DNA from: Spirochaetaceae bacterium
GTDB taxonomy: Bacteria; Spirochaetota; Spirochaetia; Treponematales; Treponemataceae
Length of the DNA stretch: 10,070 bases
Assembly: GCA_031272345.1 (NCBI GenBank)
Contig: JAISTZ010000172.1
Coordinates: 1-10,070, forward strand
Reading direction: 5' to 3'
The stretch's first letter is position 1. Every line of letters starts with the position of its first letter. The translations under genes and the position numbers were made by a program. Below, one piece after another: positions 1 through 6,851 of the stretch. Below the pieces are notes generated by a model, which was not told the origin of the DNA, did no database searches, and was given only the letters and a program-made list of their open reading frames with translations.

Positions 1-59
1 TACGGCTTGTACGTTATCTTGTCGCTTTTTCCTCTGCTCATAGGGAGAGTATAGCATGG

Positions 60-87
60 TTGTTCAACTTTGACAGAAAATTATAGG
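60..87 (+). promoter_or_regulatory. Weak candidate promoter for the lipoprotein gene
   Basis: TTGTTC (60-65) and TATAGG (82-87) are separated by 16 bases, a poor match to a sigma70-type promoter. A perfect TTGACA at 70-75 has no -10 box at the right distance. If the candidate is used, the mRNA would carry a leader of about 70 bases including the hairpin at 121-141. The true promoter may lie elsewhere in the first 100 bases. Confidence 0.2.
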
Positions 88-120
88 GGGGGGCTGCCCG
101 ATACTTCTTGGACAGCTCCA

Positions 121-141
121 AGCCCTGCCGTAGGCGGGGCT
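121..141 (+). promoter_or_regulatory. Leader hairpin just before the lipoprotein ribosome site
   Basis: AGCCCTGCC (121-129) pairs with GGCGGGGCT (133-141), a 9-bp stem with one G-T pair and a 3-base loop. It ends 10 bases before the AAGGAGG, so it could shield the 5' leader or tune translation. A second, weaker 6-bp stem (107-112 with 117-122) overlaps its left arm by two bases, so the two structures would compete. No ligand-binding RNA family is recognised. Confidence 0.35.
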
Positions 142-151
142 ACATACAAGC

Positions 152-158
152 AAGGAGG
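152..158 (+). promoter_or_regulatory. Strong ribosome binding site of the beta-solenoid lipoprotein
   Basis: AAGGAGG lies 7 bases before the ATG at 166. It decides the start: an in-frame upstream TTG at 70 has no such site and would put 32 residues in front of a clear lipoprotein signal peptide. Confidence 0.85.
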
Positions 159-165
159 ACTCACT

Positions 166-1662
166 ATGAAGAAACTGAGTCTACTTTTGGGAGTTGCCGC
201 ACTGGTGCTGGCAGCTACGGTTATGATGGGCTGCGAGAACGCAACGGAAGAGAAGACCGTTACGGTCAACGGGGGCTTCGACGGGACGGTGATCAAGAGC
301 GAACAGGATCTCGCGGACGCGATCAGCGCGCTGGACACCGATGAAAAGGCGACCTACGCTTTCATCGACAAGACATTGGGGACCACAGCTAAAGTGGTGT
401 CAATCCCCGCCGGGGTCACGGTCAATGTGTACAACGACGTGGTCATAGGCACCGGGAGCTTGGTCGTGGCAGGGACGCTTAACGTCAAGAAAGGCGCGAG
501 CCTTACCGCAACTGCTTCAACCAATGTGCTGAAGATCGGCGAGGCCGTGGAGCATGGAGCGGGCACGGTAAACGTGGAGAACGGAGGCACCCTGGCAGTC
601 GGCTCCTTTGCGGACATCAAGTTTGCCGCCGATTATGACGGTGCTGCCGCCGCGCTTGCCAGCGACGCCCAGATCATCGCCGCGCTCTCAACCGGCAAGG
701 TCACCGGCGGCTCAACCGCGTCCGCCGCCGCCACGCTGAACTTCGCCTCCGGTGCCATCTACGACCCCACCACGGCGGTTGTTGACCCGGATGATGGTGA
801 GACGGATGGCGAAACGCTTCTGGCGCTGCTCAGTGGAAAATTCACCATTACGGCAATTTCCACCCCGGCAACCGACGTGGTAGGCAATATCACCGTCCCG
901 AAGGGGTTTTCTGTAGCGGCCAGCGACGACCTTGCGCCCACCGGGGACGTGACGGTGAAAGGCACACTGACCCTCGCGAATGACAAGAAACTGACCATTC
1001 TTGCTGGGAAGAAACTGGACATCGCGGCCGACAGTACCGTAGGGTTTTCCTACTCAGCGGGCGGCGGCGGCCTCGTGCTCACCGGCGCTGCCGATACTGG
1101 CGGCGCAAAGCTCACCGGCGCGGGCAAAGTGACCGCCGGCAGCGCCGAAATTGTCGGCGGCAGTTCAGGCTGGCAAGCGGTCGGTACCGGCACCGTAACC
1201 ATCGCGCCGACAAGTGCTGTCATAACCACGATCACCGCATCCGCCAACACCGCGGTTCTGACCGCCCAGGGCGCAGGCGCGGTTATCACCGAGAAGACCG
1301 GGTCAGGTAACTCGCTGACCATCGCGGCATCTACTGTGGTCGATCTTAAGGGGACTGCATCTGCGGCTGCGGGGTCTATCGTTCTGACTGCCGGTGCGTC
1401 TAATCAGGGAAAACTTACACTTGGGGACACTACATCCAAGATCCTGATTGGAGCGGGGACCGGCGGGTCTAACGCCGCTGGTGTCAGCTCAATTACGATT
1501 GGCAGTGCGACAGTAACTAATACCAGCTTGGCCGCGGCTGACTACCAGGTTGCCGACGGCAAACTGGTACAAATCGGCGGCACCACCGCTGGAAATATCG
1601 CGGCTGGTGCAAGCGACAACGTGGTCATCAAGAGCGATGCTGCTTTTAGTGCTAGTGCATAG
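166..1662 (+). CDS. Surface lipoprotein with beta-solenoid-like repeats
   Basis: Predicted 498-residue lipoprotein of unknown specific role, probably displayed on the outer membrane. Residues 1-22 are a signal peptide (KK, then a long Leu/Ala/Val core) ending in VMMG before Cys23, a loose lipobox of the kind spirochaetes accept; Cys23 is the only cysteine. The mature protein is rich in Gly, Ala, Thr and Val, with one Trp (336). It contains many short strand-turn units such as GTLNVKKGASL (about 103), GTVNVENGGTL (about 133), GDVTVKGTLTL (about 260) and GKLTLG (about 415), typical of right-handed beta-helix or solenoid folds. An acidic stretch at 207-215 may hinge two solenoid blocks. The start is fixed by AAGGAGG 7 bases upstream. 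The gene appears monocistronic, closed by a strong terminator. Adhesion or surface display is an inference; no catalytic motif is visible. Confidence 0.85.
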   Translation: MKKLSLLLGVAALVLAATVMMGCENATEEKTVTVNGGFDGTVIKSEQDLADAISALDTDEKATYAFIDKTLGTTAKVVSIPAGVTVNVYNDVVIGTGSLVVAGTLNVKKGASLTATASTNVLKIGEAVEHGAGTVNVENGGTLAVGSFADIKFAADYDGAAAALASDAQIIAALSTGKVTGGSTASAAATLNFASGAIYDPTTAVVDPDDGETDGETLLALLSGKFTITAISTPATDVVGNITVPKGFSVAASDDLAPTGDVTVKGTLTLANDKKLTILAGKKLDIAADSTVGFSYSAGGGGLVLTGAADTGGAKLTGAGKVTAGSAEIVGGSSGWQAVGTGTVTIAPTSAVITTITASANTAVLTAQGAGAVITEKTGSGNSLTIAASTVVDLKGTASAAAGSIVLTAGASNQGKLTLGDTTSKILIGAGTGGSNAAGVSSITIGSATVTNTSLAAADYQVADGKLVQIGGTTAGNIAAGASDNVVIKSDAAFSASA

Positions 1663-1700
1663 GAGCCGTGTGCAGCCGGCGGCAGGCAATTGCAGCGGCC

Positions 1701-1721
1701 AAGCGGGAGCGGCTGCCGCTT
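1701..1721. other. Small GC-rich hairpin in the lipoprotein 3' untranslated region
   Basis: AAGCGG (1701-1706) pairs with CCGCTT (1716-1721), with flanking GGCC at 1697-1700 and 1728-1731 able to extend the stem across a bulge. It sits between the stop codon and the main terminator and could protect the 3' end. No family is recognised. Confidence 0.3.
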
Positions 1722-1742
1722 TGTGATGGCCGGTGTGTAGAG

Positions 1743-1773
1743 AACGCCCCCTGGAAACAGGGGGCGTTTTTTT
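1743..1773 (+). terminator. Rho-independent terminator of the lipoprotein gene
   Basis: A perfect 11-bp stem (1743-1753 with 1758-1768) closes a GAAA tetraloop and runs into seven Ts (1767-1773). It lies about 80 bases after the lipoprotein stop. The opposite strand has no comparable T run, so it acts mainly on rightward transcription. Confidence 0.92.
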
Positions 1774-1792
1774 GCGGTGCGGCCCCGGCCCC

Positions 1793-1818
1793 GGTGCCAG
1801 GCGCATGTGCCTGGCACC
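1793..1818. repeat. Perfect 10-bp inverted repeat, possible REP-like palindrome
   Basis: GGTGCCAGGC (1793-1802) and GCCTGGCACC (1809-1818) are exact inverted copies around a 6-base centre. No T run follows, and the element stands 20 bases beyond the strong terminator, so it is unlikely to be a second terminator. Intergenic palindromes built on GGTGCCAGGC recur in various bacterial genomes as REP-type elements. Only one copy is in this window, so repeat status is inferred. Confidence 0.5.
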
Positions 1819-1989
1819 ATGGGGGATGACGCCCCTCAGCGGGTAAAGTGTTTACCTCCCCGCAAAGGCGTACATCCCAGCAAAGCTGTTGTCCATCTGA
1901 ATTTGACAGGCTTGCCTGTGCGTCCCGGCCTGGGTTACCGGGGTAATGCCCCCGACCGGGCGGTGTAGGGGGCGTGTGTCCCGGCGCCC

Positions 1990-2964
1990 TTATTGAAGCG
2001 CCTTCACATCGGCCAGAGGGAGCTGAAGCGCCTTGGCAACCTCCTCCGGGGTATGGCCTAAGGCGAGAATGGCTTTCGCGGCTTCGAGGGTGGCCTCCAT
2101 GCGGCCTTCGGCCAGTCCCTCGGCGCGGCCCTCGGCCAGCCCCTCAGCACGGCCTTCGGCCAGGCCCTTGGCGTGGCCCTTCTCCACACCATAGTTTATC
2201 TCCGCGTCTTTCCGGGCCATGTCGATCCACCACCAGTAGTAGTCGTTCCGGGTTGCCGGGTCAGACGCCACCCGGTGGTACTGTTCGCAGAATTGCCTGA
2301 ACCCTTCGTCCTCTTTCGCGAATCCCTGTAATTGCGGCGTCATTTTGATGACCTCCTCTACCGTCTTTTTCTCCCTATGCGCTTTTTCAAGCGCGTAGAT
2401 CCAGCAGTATAGTTTATCCCCAAAGTCCGCGGCGGCCTCCCGAAACTTGGGCAGCTCGATGTTGTATATGGCGAATTGGGTAAGCGCCGTCTCCTGGGGC
2501 GGCTTGGTATAGAGCAGCTTCACCGGCTGTACGTAGTCCTTGTTTTGGCGGGTGTCCCGCAGGCTGTAGTCCAGGATGTTGATGGCCAGCACCTTGGGCG
2601 TCATCTTCACTAAATCGCGGGGATGGGTACCCTCGGGGACTTTGGCCGCGTAAATCCGGGAAGCCCCCAGCAGGTTCCGCAGCAGGATGGAGGGGTCGGT
2701 GTTAATCTGAATTTCGATGATGGCGTATTCGTTTTGGTCGGACCGGCCTTCAATATCGATACAGACCCCCCGCTCGCCGGGAATCTTGTAGTACCGCTGG
2801 GGGGTAACCGACACGATACGCCCGATGGAGAAATCGTCTTTGGCGAACACCGCCCCGGCAAGGCTGGCGACGGCCGCTCCGGCGTGCTCCACATCGCAGA
2901 AAATAGCGCCGATAACCGGGTCGGCCAGAGGGGAGAGGGGCTCCTGGGGGTTGAATTCAGCCAT
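1990..2964 (-). CDS. Rpn family PD-(D/E)XK nuclease / putative transposase
   Basis: A 324-residue protein of the Rpn/PDDEXK_2 group. Members are DNA endonucleases linked to RecA-independent recombination, and many were annotated as Treponema putative transposases. The nuclease core shows Asp70 in CIDIEGR followed by Glu84 and Gln86 in IIEIQI, matching the family's D...ExQ metal-binding signature. The usual downstream regions are present (NLLGASRIYAAK about 97-108, YYWWWIDMARK about 242-252). Residues about 262-288 are near-perfect AEG(L/R) repeats, followed by a helical end (EVAKALQLPLADVKALQ). The length is normal and no frameshift is seen, so the gene looks intact. It stands alone, with its own promoter (2971-2999). 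The ATG at 2964 has no Shine-Dalgarno site, and the predicted transcript starts at that ATG. The family is often spread horizontally and multicopy; no terminal inverted repeats are visible here. Confidence 0.88.
   Translation of the reverse strand: MAEFNPQEPLSPLADPVIGAIFCDVEHAGAAVASLAGAVFAKDDFSIGRIVSVTPQRYYKIPGERGVCIDIEGRSDQNEYAIIEIQINTDPSILLRNLLGASRIYAAKVPEGTHPRDLVKMTPKVLAINILDYSLRDTRQNKDYVQPVKLLYTKPPQETALTQFAIYNIELPKFREAAADFGDKLYCWIYALEKAHREKKTVEEVIKMTPQLQGFAKEDEGFRQFCEQYHRVASDPATRNDYYWWWIDMARKDAEINYGVEKGHAKGLAEGRAEGLAEGRAEGLAEGRMEATLEAAKAILALGHTPEEVAKALQLPLADVKALQ
2101..2178 (-). repeat. 24-bp tandem repeat inside the Rpn-type nuclease gene
   Basis: Three imperfect 24-base copies (2101-2124, 2125-2148, 2149-2172) plus a 6-base partial copy encode the AEG(L/R) repeat near the C terminus. 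The unit is eight codons, so gain or loss of copies keeps the reading frame. Such tails are common in this nuclease family and vary in length between paralogues. Confidence 0.85.
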
Positions 2965-2970
2965 ACGATA

Positions 2971-2999
2971 AGGATACCATGGCGAAGAGGCGGTGTCAA
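2971..2999 (-). promoter_or_regulatory. Sigma70-type promoter of the Rpn-type nuclease gene
   Basis: On the minus strand, TTGACA (2999-2994, 6 of 6) and TATCCT (2976-2971, 4 of 6) are separated by exactly 17 bases. Six bases follow the -10 box before the ATG at 2964, so the expected start of transcription is the A of the start codon. No ribosome binding site precedes that ATG, which fits a leaderless mRNA. Confidence 0.6.
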
Positions 3000-3036
3000 G
3001 GGAGGGGGTTGCTGCGCAATAGCGCCTGGCGCCAAG

Positions 3037-5088
3037 CTACTCCCTGGATTCCGCTATCCGGGTGACCTCTTCCCGTCCGGCCACAAAGAGAATCAGCTCC
3101 GAGCCCCTGGGCACCGAATAGGGCACGGTGAAATTTCCCCCCGGATGGCTGAACGAGAGGATGGTGAAGGTGTTGCCCTGGGGCGTTTTTGCGTCGAGCC
3201 GCATGGGTACGGGGTAGGGGTATTCGGGAAGCTGGGCGGTAAAGAGACCCGCCGCCGTATCCCGCTCCCCAGGACCGAAGGCGAACACCGCCCTGATGCG
3301 GCTGTAGTTGGGGACTGTAGCCGGGGTTGCTTCCTGGGACACCACCGCGCCGGGTTTTTCTCCGGCGTCGGCGGGCCGGGCGGTAAAGTCGAAGATGAGC
3401 TTTGTGCGGGCGAGCTGCTGGAGGGTGTCGTTCACGGACATGCCCACCAGATTCGGGGGCCTGGCGGACTCATATTCGGGGCCCCGGCTCACCACAAGGC
3501 GCACCGTGACCGGGTCGGCTATGGGCGTGTCCGGGAGCGGGTCCTGCTCCAGAATCGTGCCCGCCGCCGCCCGGTTCGGCGTATACAGGGGCTGGGCCAG
3601 CACGATGAGGGGCCTGGCGGACCCGGAGAACAGGGTTTGCAGCCTGATCCGCAGGTCCTCGATGTTCTCCCCGACATAGTCCCCCACCTTCTCCACGATG
3701 ACCCCCCTGCTCACCGTGAGGGTGACCCTGCGCCCGGCCTTCACGACCGTACCGGCCTCCGGGCTTTGCTCCAGGATGAGGCCCTTGTCGCCGGGGTTGC
3801 TGGAATAGCGCAGTTGAATTTTGGGGTAGAGTTCCTTTTCCTGCATTTCCACCAGGGCCGCGGTGAGCTCCTTCCCCGTCACATCGGGCACCAGGACCTG
3901 CTCCGGGGCCTGCATCACCGAAAAGAACACGGCCCCCCCCGCAAAGGCCATGAGGATGAAAAAGATGAGCGCCGTCAGGAAAAAAACACCGGCGTTTTCG
4001 TCGAGCTTGCGGAAATACGAGGCGATTCCGGAAGCAAGCGGCCGGCGGCGGCCCGGTTTTTTTGCGCCCCCCGGGTTTTCGTCCGCTCCGCCGGGGCCGT
4101 CCGGTTCAGAAGCCCCAAGAACGGCCTCCAGGAAGGCCCTGTCCCCGTTGATGAAATCCCGCCATTCCAGGGCGTTCTTTGCCTGGCGCTGGAGCTTTTG
4201 CAGGGCAAGAACACCGCGCCCGGTCTGCACGAGGATTCCGTACCGCCCGTCCGTGCCGAGGACCGTCCCCGGGGGCTGCCCCTGGGGGAGGGAGTCCCCC
4301 AGCGCGCCGGGGGGGACAACCGCGGCCCGGAGCGCCCTTATCCGGGATCCCCCCTCCGTGGTGTAGGACCCCGGCCAGGGGTCGAAGGCGCGGATTCTGG
4401 AATCAATCTCCCCGGCGCTCCTGGTCCAGTCGATTTTTCCGTCCTCTTTTTCGTGCTTGGAACAGTAGACGGCCTGGGATTCGTCCTGGGGTGTGCCTTC
4501 GGGGAAAGCTCCGTTCCAAAAGGCGAAGGTGAGGGTCTCCGCAAGGAGCTCCGCCCCCAGGGGGCTGAGCTTTTTGAGCAGACCCCCGGCGGTTTCGCTC
4601 CCGTCCAGGGGGACCTCCCGCCGGGCCAGAATCGCCCCGGAGTCCATCCCCAGGGCAATCTTCTGCACCGTGACCCCGGTCTTTGTGTCCCCCCGCAGAA
4701 TCGCCTCGGGCACGGGAGTCGCCCCCCGGTAAAGGGGAAGGAGGGAAGGGTGAAGGTTGATTCCCCCCAGGGGAAAGAGGCTGAGGAATTTGGGCCCGAA
4801 AATCCTGCCGTAGGAAAAACACACCAGGGCGTCCGCGCCGAGTTTGCTAACCCCGTCACGGGCGGCGGAATCGAGCTTCTCCGGGGCAAGCACGGGGATT
4901 CCCTCCCGCTCCGCCAGGAGGGCAACCGGCGACGGCCCGACCTGCTTGCCCCTGCCCTGGGGGCTTGGGGGATTGGTGAGGACTCCCGCAACCTGGAACG
5001 CCCCGGAGGGGTCATTCAAAAGGCGTCCCAGGACTTCCGCCGAAAAATCAGGGGTTCCCGCATAAAGTATCCGTAGTGGTCTGTTCAC
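3037..5088 (-). CDS. fmt: Methionyl-tRNA formyltransferase fused to a membrane-anchored PASTA region
   Basis: A 683-residue fusion. Residues 1-322 are a full Fmt, which transfers a formyl group from 10-formyl-tetrahydrofolate to Met-tRNA(fMet). Asn111 and His113 in INLHPSLLP, Arg121 in YRGATP and Asp149 in GMDSG match the catalytic and folate-binding sites; the C-terminal tRNA-binding domain shows YCSKHEKEDGKIDW (208-221) and IRAFDPWPGSY (232-242). Fmt is normally about 315 residues and stops there. Here a Lys/Arg-rich linker (323-365) leads to one transmembrane helix (about 366-391) and three PASTA-like units (about 396-461, 462-535, 541-605), then a beta-rich tail. Basic residues before the helix predict Fmt in the cytoplasm and PASTA in the periplasm. 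PASTA domains usually bind peptidoglycan in kinases and penicillin-binding proteins. The GTG start is supported by TAGGAG 7 bases upstream. It follows the gene ending at 5102 by 13 bases, so the two are probably one operon. An A7 run at 4057-4063 lies in the linker; a sequencing indel there could create or break the fusion. Confidence 0.9.
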   Translation of the reverse strand: MNRPLRILYAGTPDFSAEVLGRLLNDPSGAFQVAGVLTNPPSPQGRGKQVGPSPVALLAEREGIPVLAPEKLDSAARDGVSKLGADALVCFSYGRIFGPKFLSLFPLGGINLHPSLLPLYRGATPVPEAILRGDTKTGVTVQKIALGMDSGAILARREVPLDGSETAGGLLKKLSPLGAELLAETLTFAFWNGAFPEGTPQDESQAVYCSKHEKEDGKIDWTRSAGEIDSRIRAFDPWPGSYTTEGGSRIRALRAAVVPPGALGDSLPQGQPPGTVLGTDGRYGILVQTGRGVLALQKLQRQAKNALEWRDFINGDRAFLEAVLGASEPDGPGGADENPGGAKKPGRRRPLASGIASYFRKLDENAGVFFLTALIFFILMAFAGGAVFFSVMQAPEQVLVPDVTGKELTAALVEMQEKELYPKIQLRYSSNPGDKGLILEQSPEAGTVVKAGRRVTLTVSRGVIVEKVGDYVGENIEDLRIRLQTLFSGSARPLIVLAQPLYTPNRAAAGTILEQDPLPDTPIADPVTVRLVVSRGPEYESARPPNLVGMSVNDTLQQLARTKLIFDFTARPADAGEKPGAVVSQEATPATVPNYSRIRAVFAFGPGERDTAAGLFTAQLPEYPYPVPMRLDAKTPQGNTFTILSFSHPGGNFTVPYSVPRGSELILFVAGREEVTRIAESRE
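4057..4063 (-). other. In-frame A7 slippery run in the Fmt-PASTA linker
   Basis: On the coding strand, seven As read GC-A AAA AAA in the zero frame (Ala342, Lys343, Lys344), the canonical arrangement for -1 slippage, followed by very GC-rich sequence. Losing one A would switch to a frame ending at the TGA at 3975-3977, giving Fmt with a short tail and no PASTA region. Its use as a regulated slip site is an inference. Confidence 0.45.
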
Positions 5089-5095
5089 TTGTAAA

Positions 5096-5101
5096 CTCCT
5101 A
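5096..5101 (-). promoter_or_regulatory. Ribosome binding site deciding the GTG start of fmt
   Basis: TAGGAG on the minus strand lies 7 bases before the GTG at 5088, directly beside the TGA stop (5104-5102) of the upstream gene. The encoded start MNRPLRILYAGTPDF matches the normal N terminus of Fmt, so the GTG is the true start. Confidence 0.85.
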
Positions 5102-6844
5102 TCAGGGCGAGCTGTAAAACAGCTTGATTGTTTCCCGCTGGGTCTTGTGCCGGGACTTTACCAGCAGAGTCTGAGTCGCGGCGTTGTACACATACCCGGA
5201 GGAATTGTAGAATTCAAACCGGGGGTCCGTCCGGTAGGGCACACCGTAGATGTAGATGTTCCTGAAGGGCTCCACCCCCCGGAGGATCAGGTAGTGGGTG
5301 TTTTCCTGGGGAAAGTCTATGGCGATGGTGACATCCCCGGCGGCGTCCCTGGTGTAGGAGATCGACCGGGACACATGCCAGGCCCAGACCGTTTTTCCCT
5401 GGGACGAGGCGAGGACCGTGCTGCGGGGGTAGTAGGTCCCCTGGGCTAGGCGGGGATAGAGCGCCCCCGCGGTGCGCAGGTCAAGCCTGGACGCCCCGTC
5501 CAACACGGAATTGAGCAGGAGGTAGCCCGTGTGCATCACCGGGGGCTGATTTTTCTGTGTGCCGTACTTCACCAGGGCCGCCCCCACATCGACCGCCCCC
5601 ATGAGGGGGAGCGGGTCCGTGCGGGACCCCTGGGGGGCATCCGGCGAGACCGGGGAGGCGTACACGGCCAGGGTGTCCCCGGTGAGGGCGCAGGAGTCTT
5701 CTATCAGGGAAAGACACGATTCGACCACAGGCTCAAGGAGGGCCGCGTAGTCCCGCTGGGTTACCGTCAGGGCGCTGTAGGCGGCCACGATGCCCGCGGC
5801 CTCAAGCACCGAGGGGGCGAACTCCTCCAGGGAGGCCGGAACCCCCAAAAAAGCGGCCACCGCCAGGGAATCGGACTCCCGCGCAAGGTAATCCCCCAGG
5901 TTGGGGGTGGTAAAGAACGCAAGGCTTTTGCTTGCGGCGGCGGCGTTCATGTCCCTGCGGAGGGTCCGCATCCGGGCCGTCAGGGTTTCGTTCATTTCCT
6001 GGAGGGAATCGAAGAAGGGGGCCGAAAGGTAGGTGCGGGAGGAGGAATTCCTGAAGGCCGGCGGGACTCTGCCGAAGGCCGTGGCGTAGTGGTTCCGTTC
6101 CCCCATGGCCGCGATATAGGACACGATGGTCTGCTCGTTGGATGAATCCGGCGATTCCTGGTATGCAGCTATAAGGCGGTCCGTTAGGGCCGCCGCCGTT
6201 GCCTGGAAAGCTTCCGCGCTTGCCCGGGTCAGGCCCAGGGCGTTTTCAAACGAAAAGACCCGCTTGGGGGAATAGGGGCTGTAGACGGCCAGGGGATTTT
6301 CCGAGGAAATGACGATTTCCGCACCCGAGGAATACTCCGAATGGAGGGCGAACCGCCTGTCCTTTGAGGCGATGAGCACCTGGGCGGGGTCATGCTCGGT
6401 TACGGCGAACCCGCTTTCCGTCTGATAGGGAAGGATCAGCCTGGAATCCGGAGGAATCTCCGCGGAAATATAGAACCGCTGACCCCCTGCCGACGGCTCC
6501 GTAAAGAACGTGACTTTGGAGCCCTCCGTAAAGGTGAAGGATGTTTTCCCCGGGGAGTCTTCACGGGCTTTGATCGCCAGGGGCACGGCGGCGGTCTGGG
6601 TGATGAGCTTTGCGGGGTTCCGGGCGTTGCAGATGATTTTTATGCCCGGAAAGGATACTTCCAGGAGGTTTTGCGGAGCCCCGCCCCCTCCGGCGCGCCT
6701 GGTTTCGGCCGGGCGGAAGCGCCCTTGGGCGGCCGGGGAGGGACTCGGTGTTTCGCTCCTAAACTGGAGGACAAAAAGGCCGAAAATAATAAGGATATAC
6801 ACAAGGAGGAGGCCGAAAAAATTCCTCATGGGATGCACGGTCAT
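5102..6844 (-). CDS. Membrane-anchored protein of unknown function, in operon with fmt
   Basis: A 580-residue protein I do not recognise. Residues about 9-27 (FFGLLLVYILIIFGLFVLQ) form one transmembrane helix after a short N terminus containing Arg7. This predicts a signal anchor with about 550 residues in the periplasm. A Pro/Ser/Gly-rich linker (about 31-57) follows, then a beta-rich block (about 60-190), an Ala-rich helical middle (about 200-420) and a beta- and Tyr-rich C terminus. No catalytic motif and no lipobox are evident. Start choice: ATG 6844 or ATG 6829 (5 codons shorter); neither has a ribosome site. A strong promoter (6852-6880) places the transcript start one base before 6844, which favours 6844. 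The open frame continues upstream past 6845, but only as antisense of the lipoprotein gene. It is 13 bases upstream of fmt and almost certainly co-transcribed, which suggests an envelope-related job. Confidence 0.8.
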   Translation of the reverse strand: MTVHPMRNFFGLLLVYILIIFGLFVLQFRSETPSPSPAAQGRFRPAETRRAGGGGAPQNLLEVSFPGIKIICNARNPAKLITQTAAVPLAIKAREDSPGKTSFTFTEGSKVTFFTEPSAGGQRFYISAEIPPDSRLILPYQTESGFAVTEHDPAQVLIASKDRRFALHSEYSSGAEIVISSENPLAVYSPYSPKRVFSFENALGLTRASAEAFQATAAALTDRLIAAYQESPDSSNEQTIVSYIAAMGERNHYATAFGRVPPAFRNSSSRTYLSAPFFDSLQEMNETLTARMRTLRRDMNAAAASKSLAFFTTPNLGDYLARESDSLAVAAFLGVPASLEEFAPSVLEAAGIVAAYSALTVTQRDYAALLEPVVESCLSLIEDSCALTGDTLAVYASPVSPDAPQGSRTDPLPLMGAVDVGAALVKYGTQKNQPPVMHTGYLLLNSVLDGASRLDLRTAGALYPRLAQGTYYPRSTVLASSQGKTVWAWHVSRSISYTRDAAGDVTIAIDFPQENTHYLILRGVEPFRNIYIYGVPYRTDPRFEFYNSSGYVYNAATQTLLVKSRHKTQRETIKLFYSSP

Positions 6845-6851
6845 CGGGGTT

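Larger units (their letters stand above)
1663..1989. other. Intergenic region without a credible gene
   Basis: This 327-base stretch between the lipoprotein gene and the end of the leftward nuclease gene holds a small hairpin (1701-1721), the terminator (1743-1773), the 10-bp inverted repeat (1793-1818) and a minor stem (1906-1919, ACAGGC with GCCTGT). The only open frame, 1777-1968 (+), starts inside the palindrome region, lacks a ribosome site and resembles nothing known to me. Confidence 0.6.

Noticed and set aside
70..165. TTG start at 70 adding 32 residues to the lipoprotein
   Set aside because: It would bury the signal peptide and ignores the strong ribosome site at 152-158.
1903..1908. 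TTGACA as a -35 box
   Set aside because: No -10 box 15-19 bases downstream and no gene to drive on that strand.
1777..1968. A 63-codon plus-strand open frame
   Set aside because: No ribosome site, no recognisable product, and it begins next to the palindrome after the terminator.
2610..3035. Open frame overlapping the start of the nuclease gene on the same strand
   Set aside because: A different frame of the real nuclease gene; Pro/Ser-rich product with no domain.
2623..5076. An 817-codon open frame on the plus strand
   Set aside because: It is antisense to fmt-PASTA and the start of the nuclease gene. Its product is low-complexity Gly/Pro/Arg with no domain, while the opposite strand encodes clear Fmt motifs. 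Long antisense frames are expected in GC-rich coding DNA.
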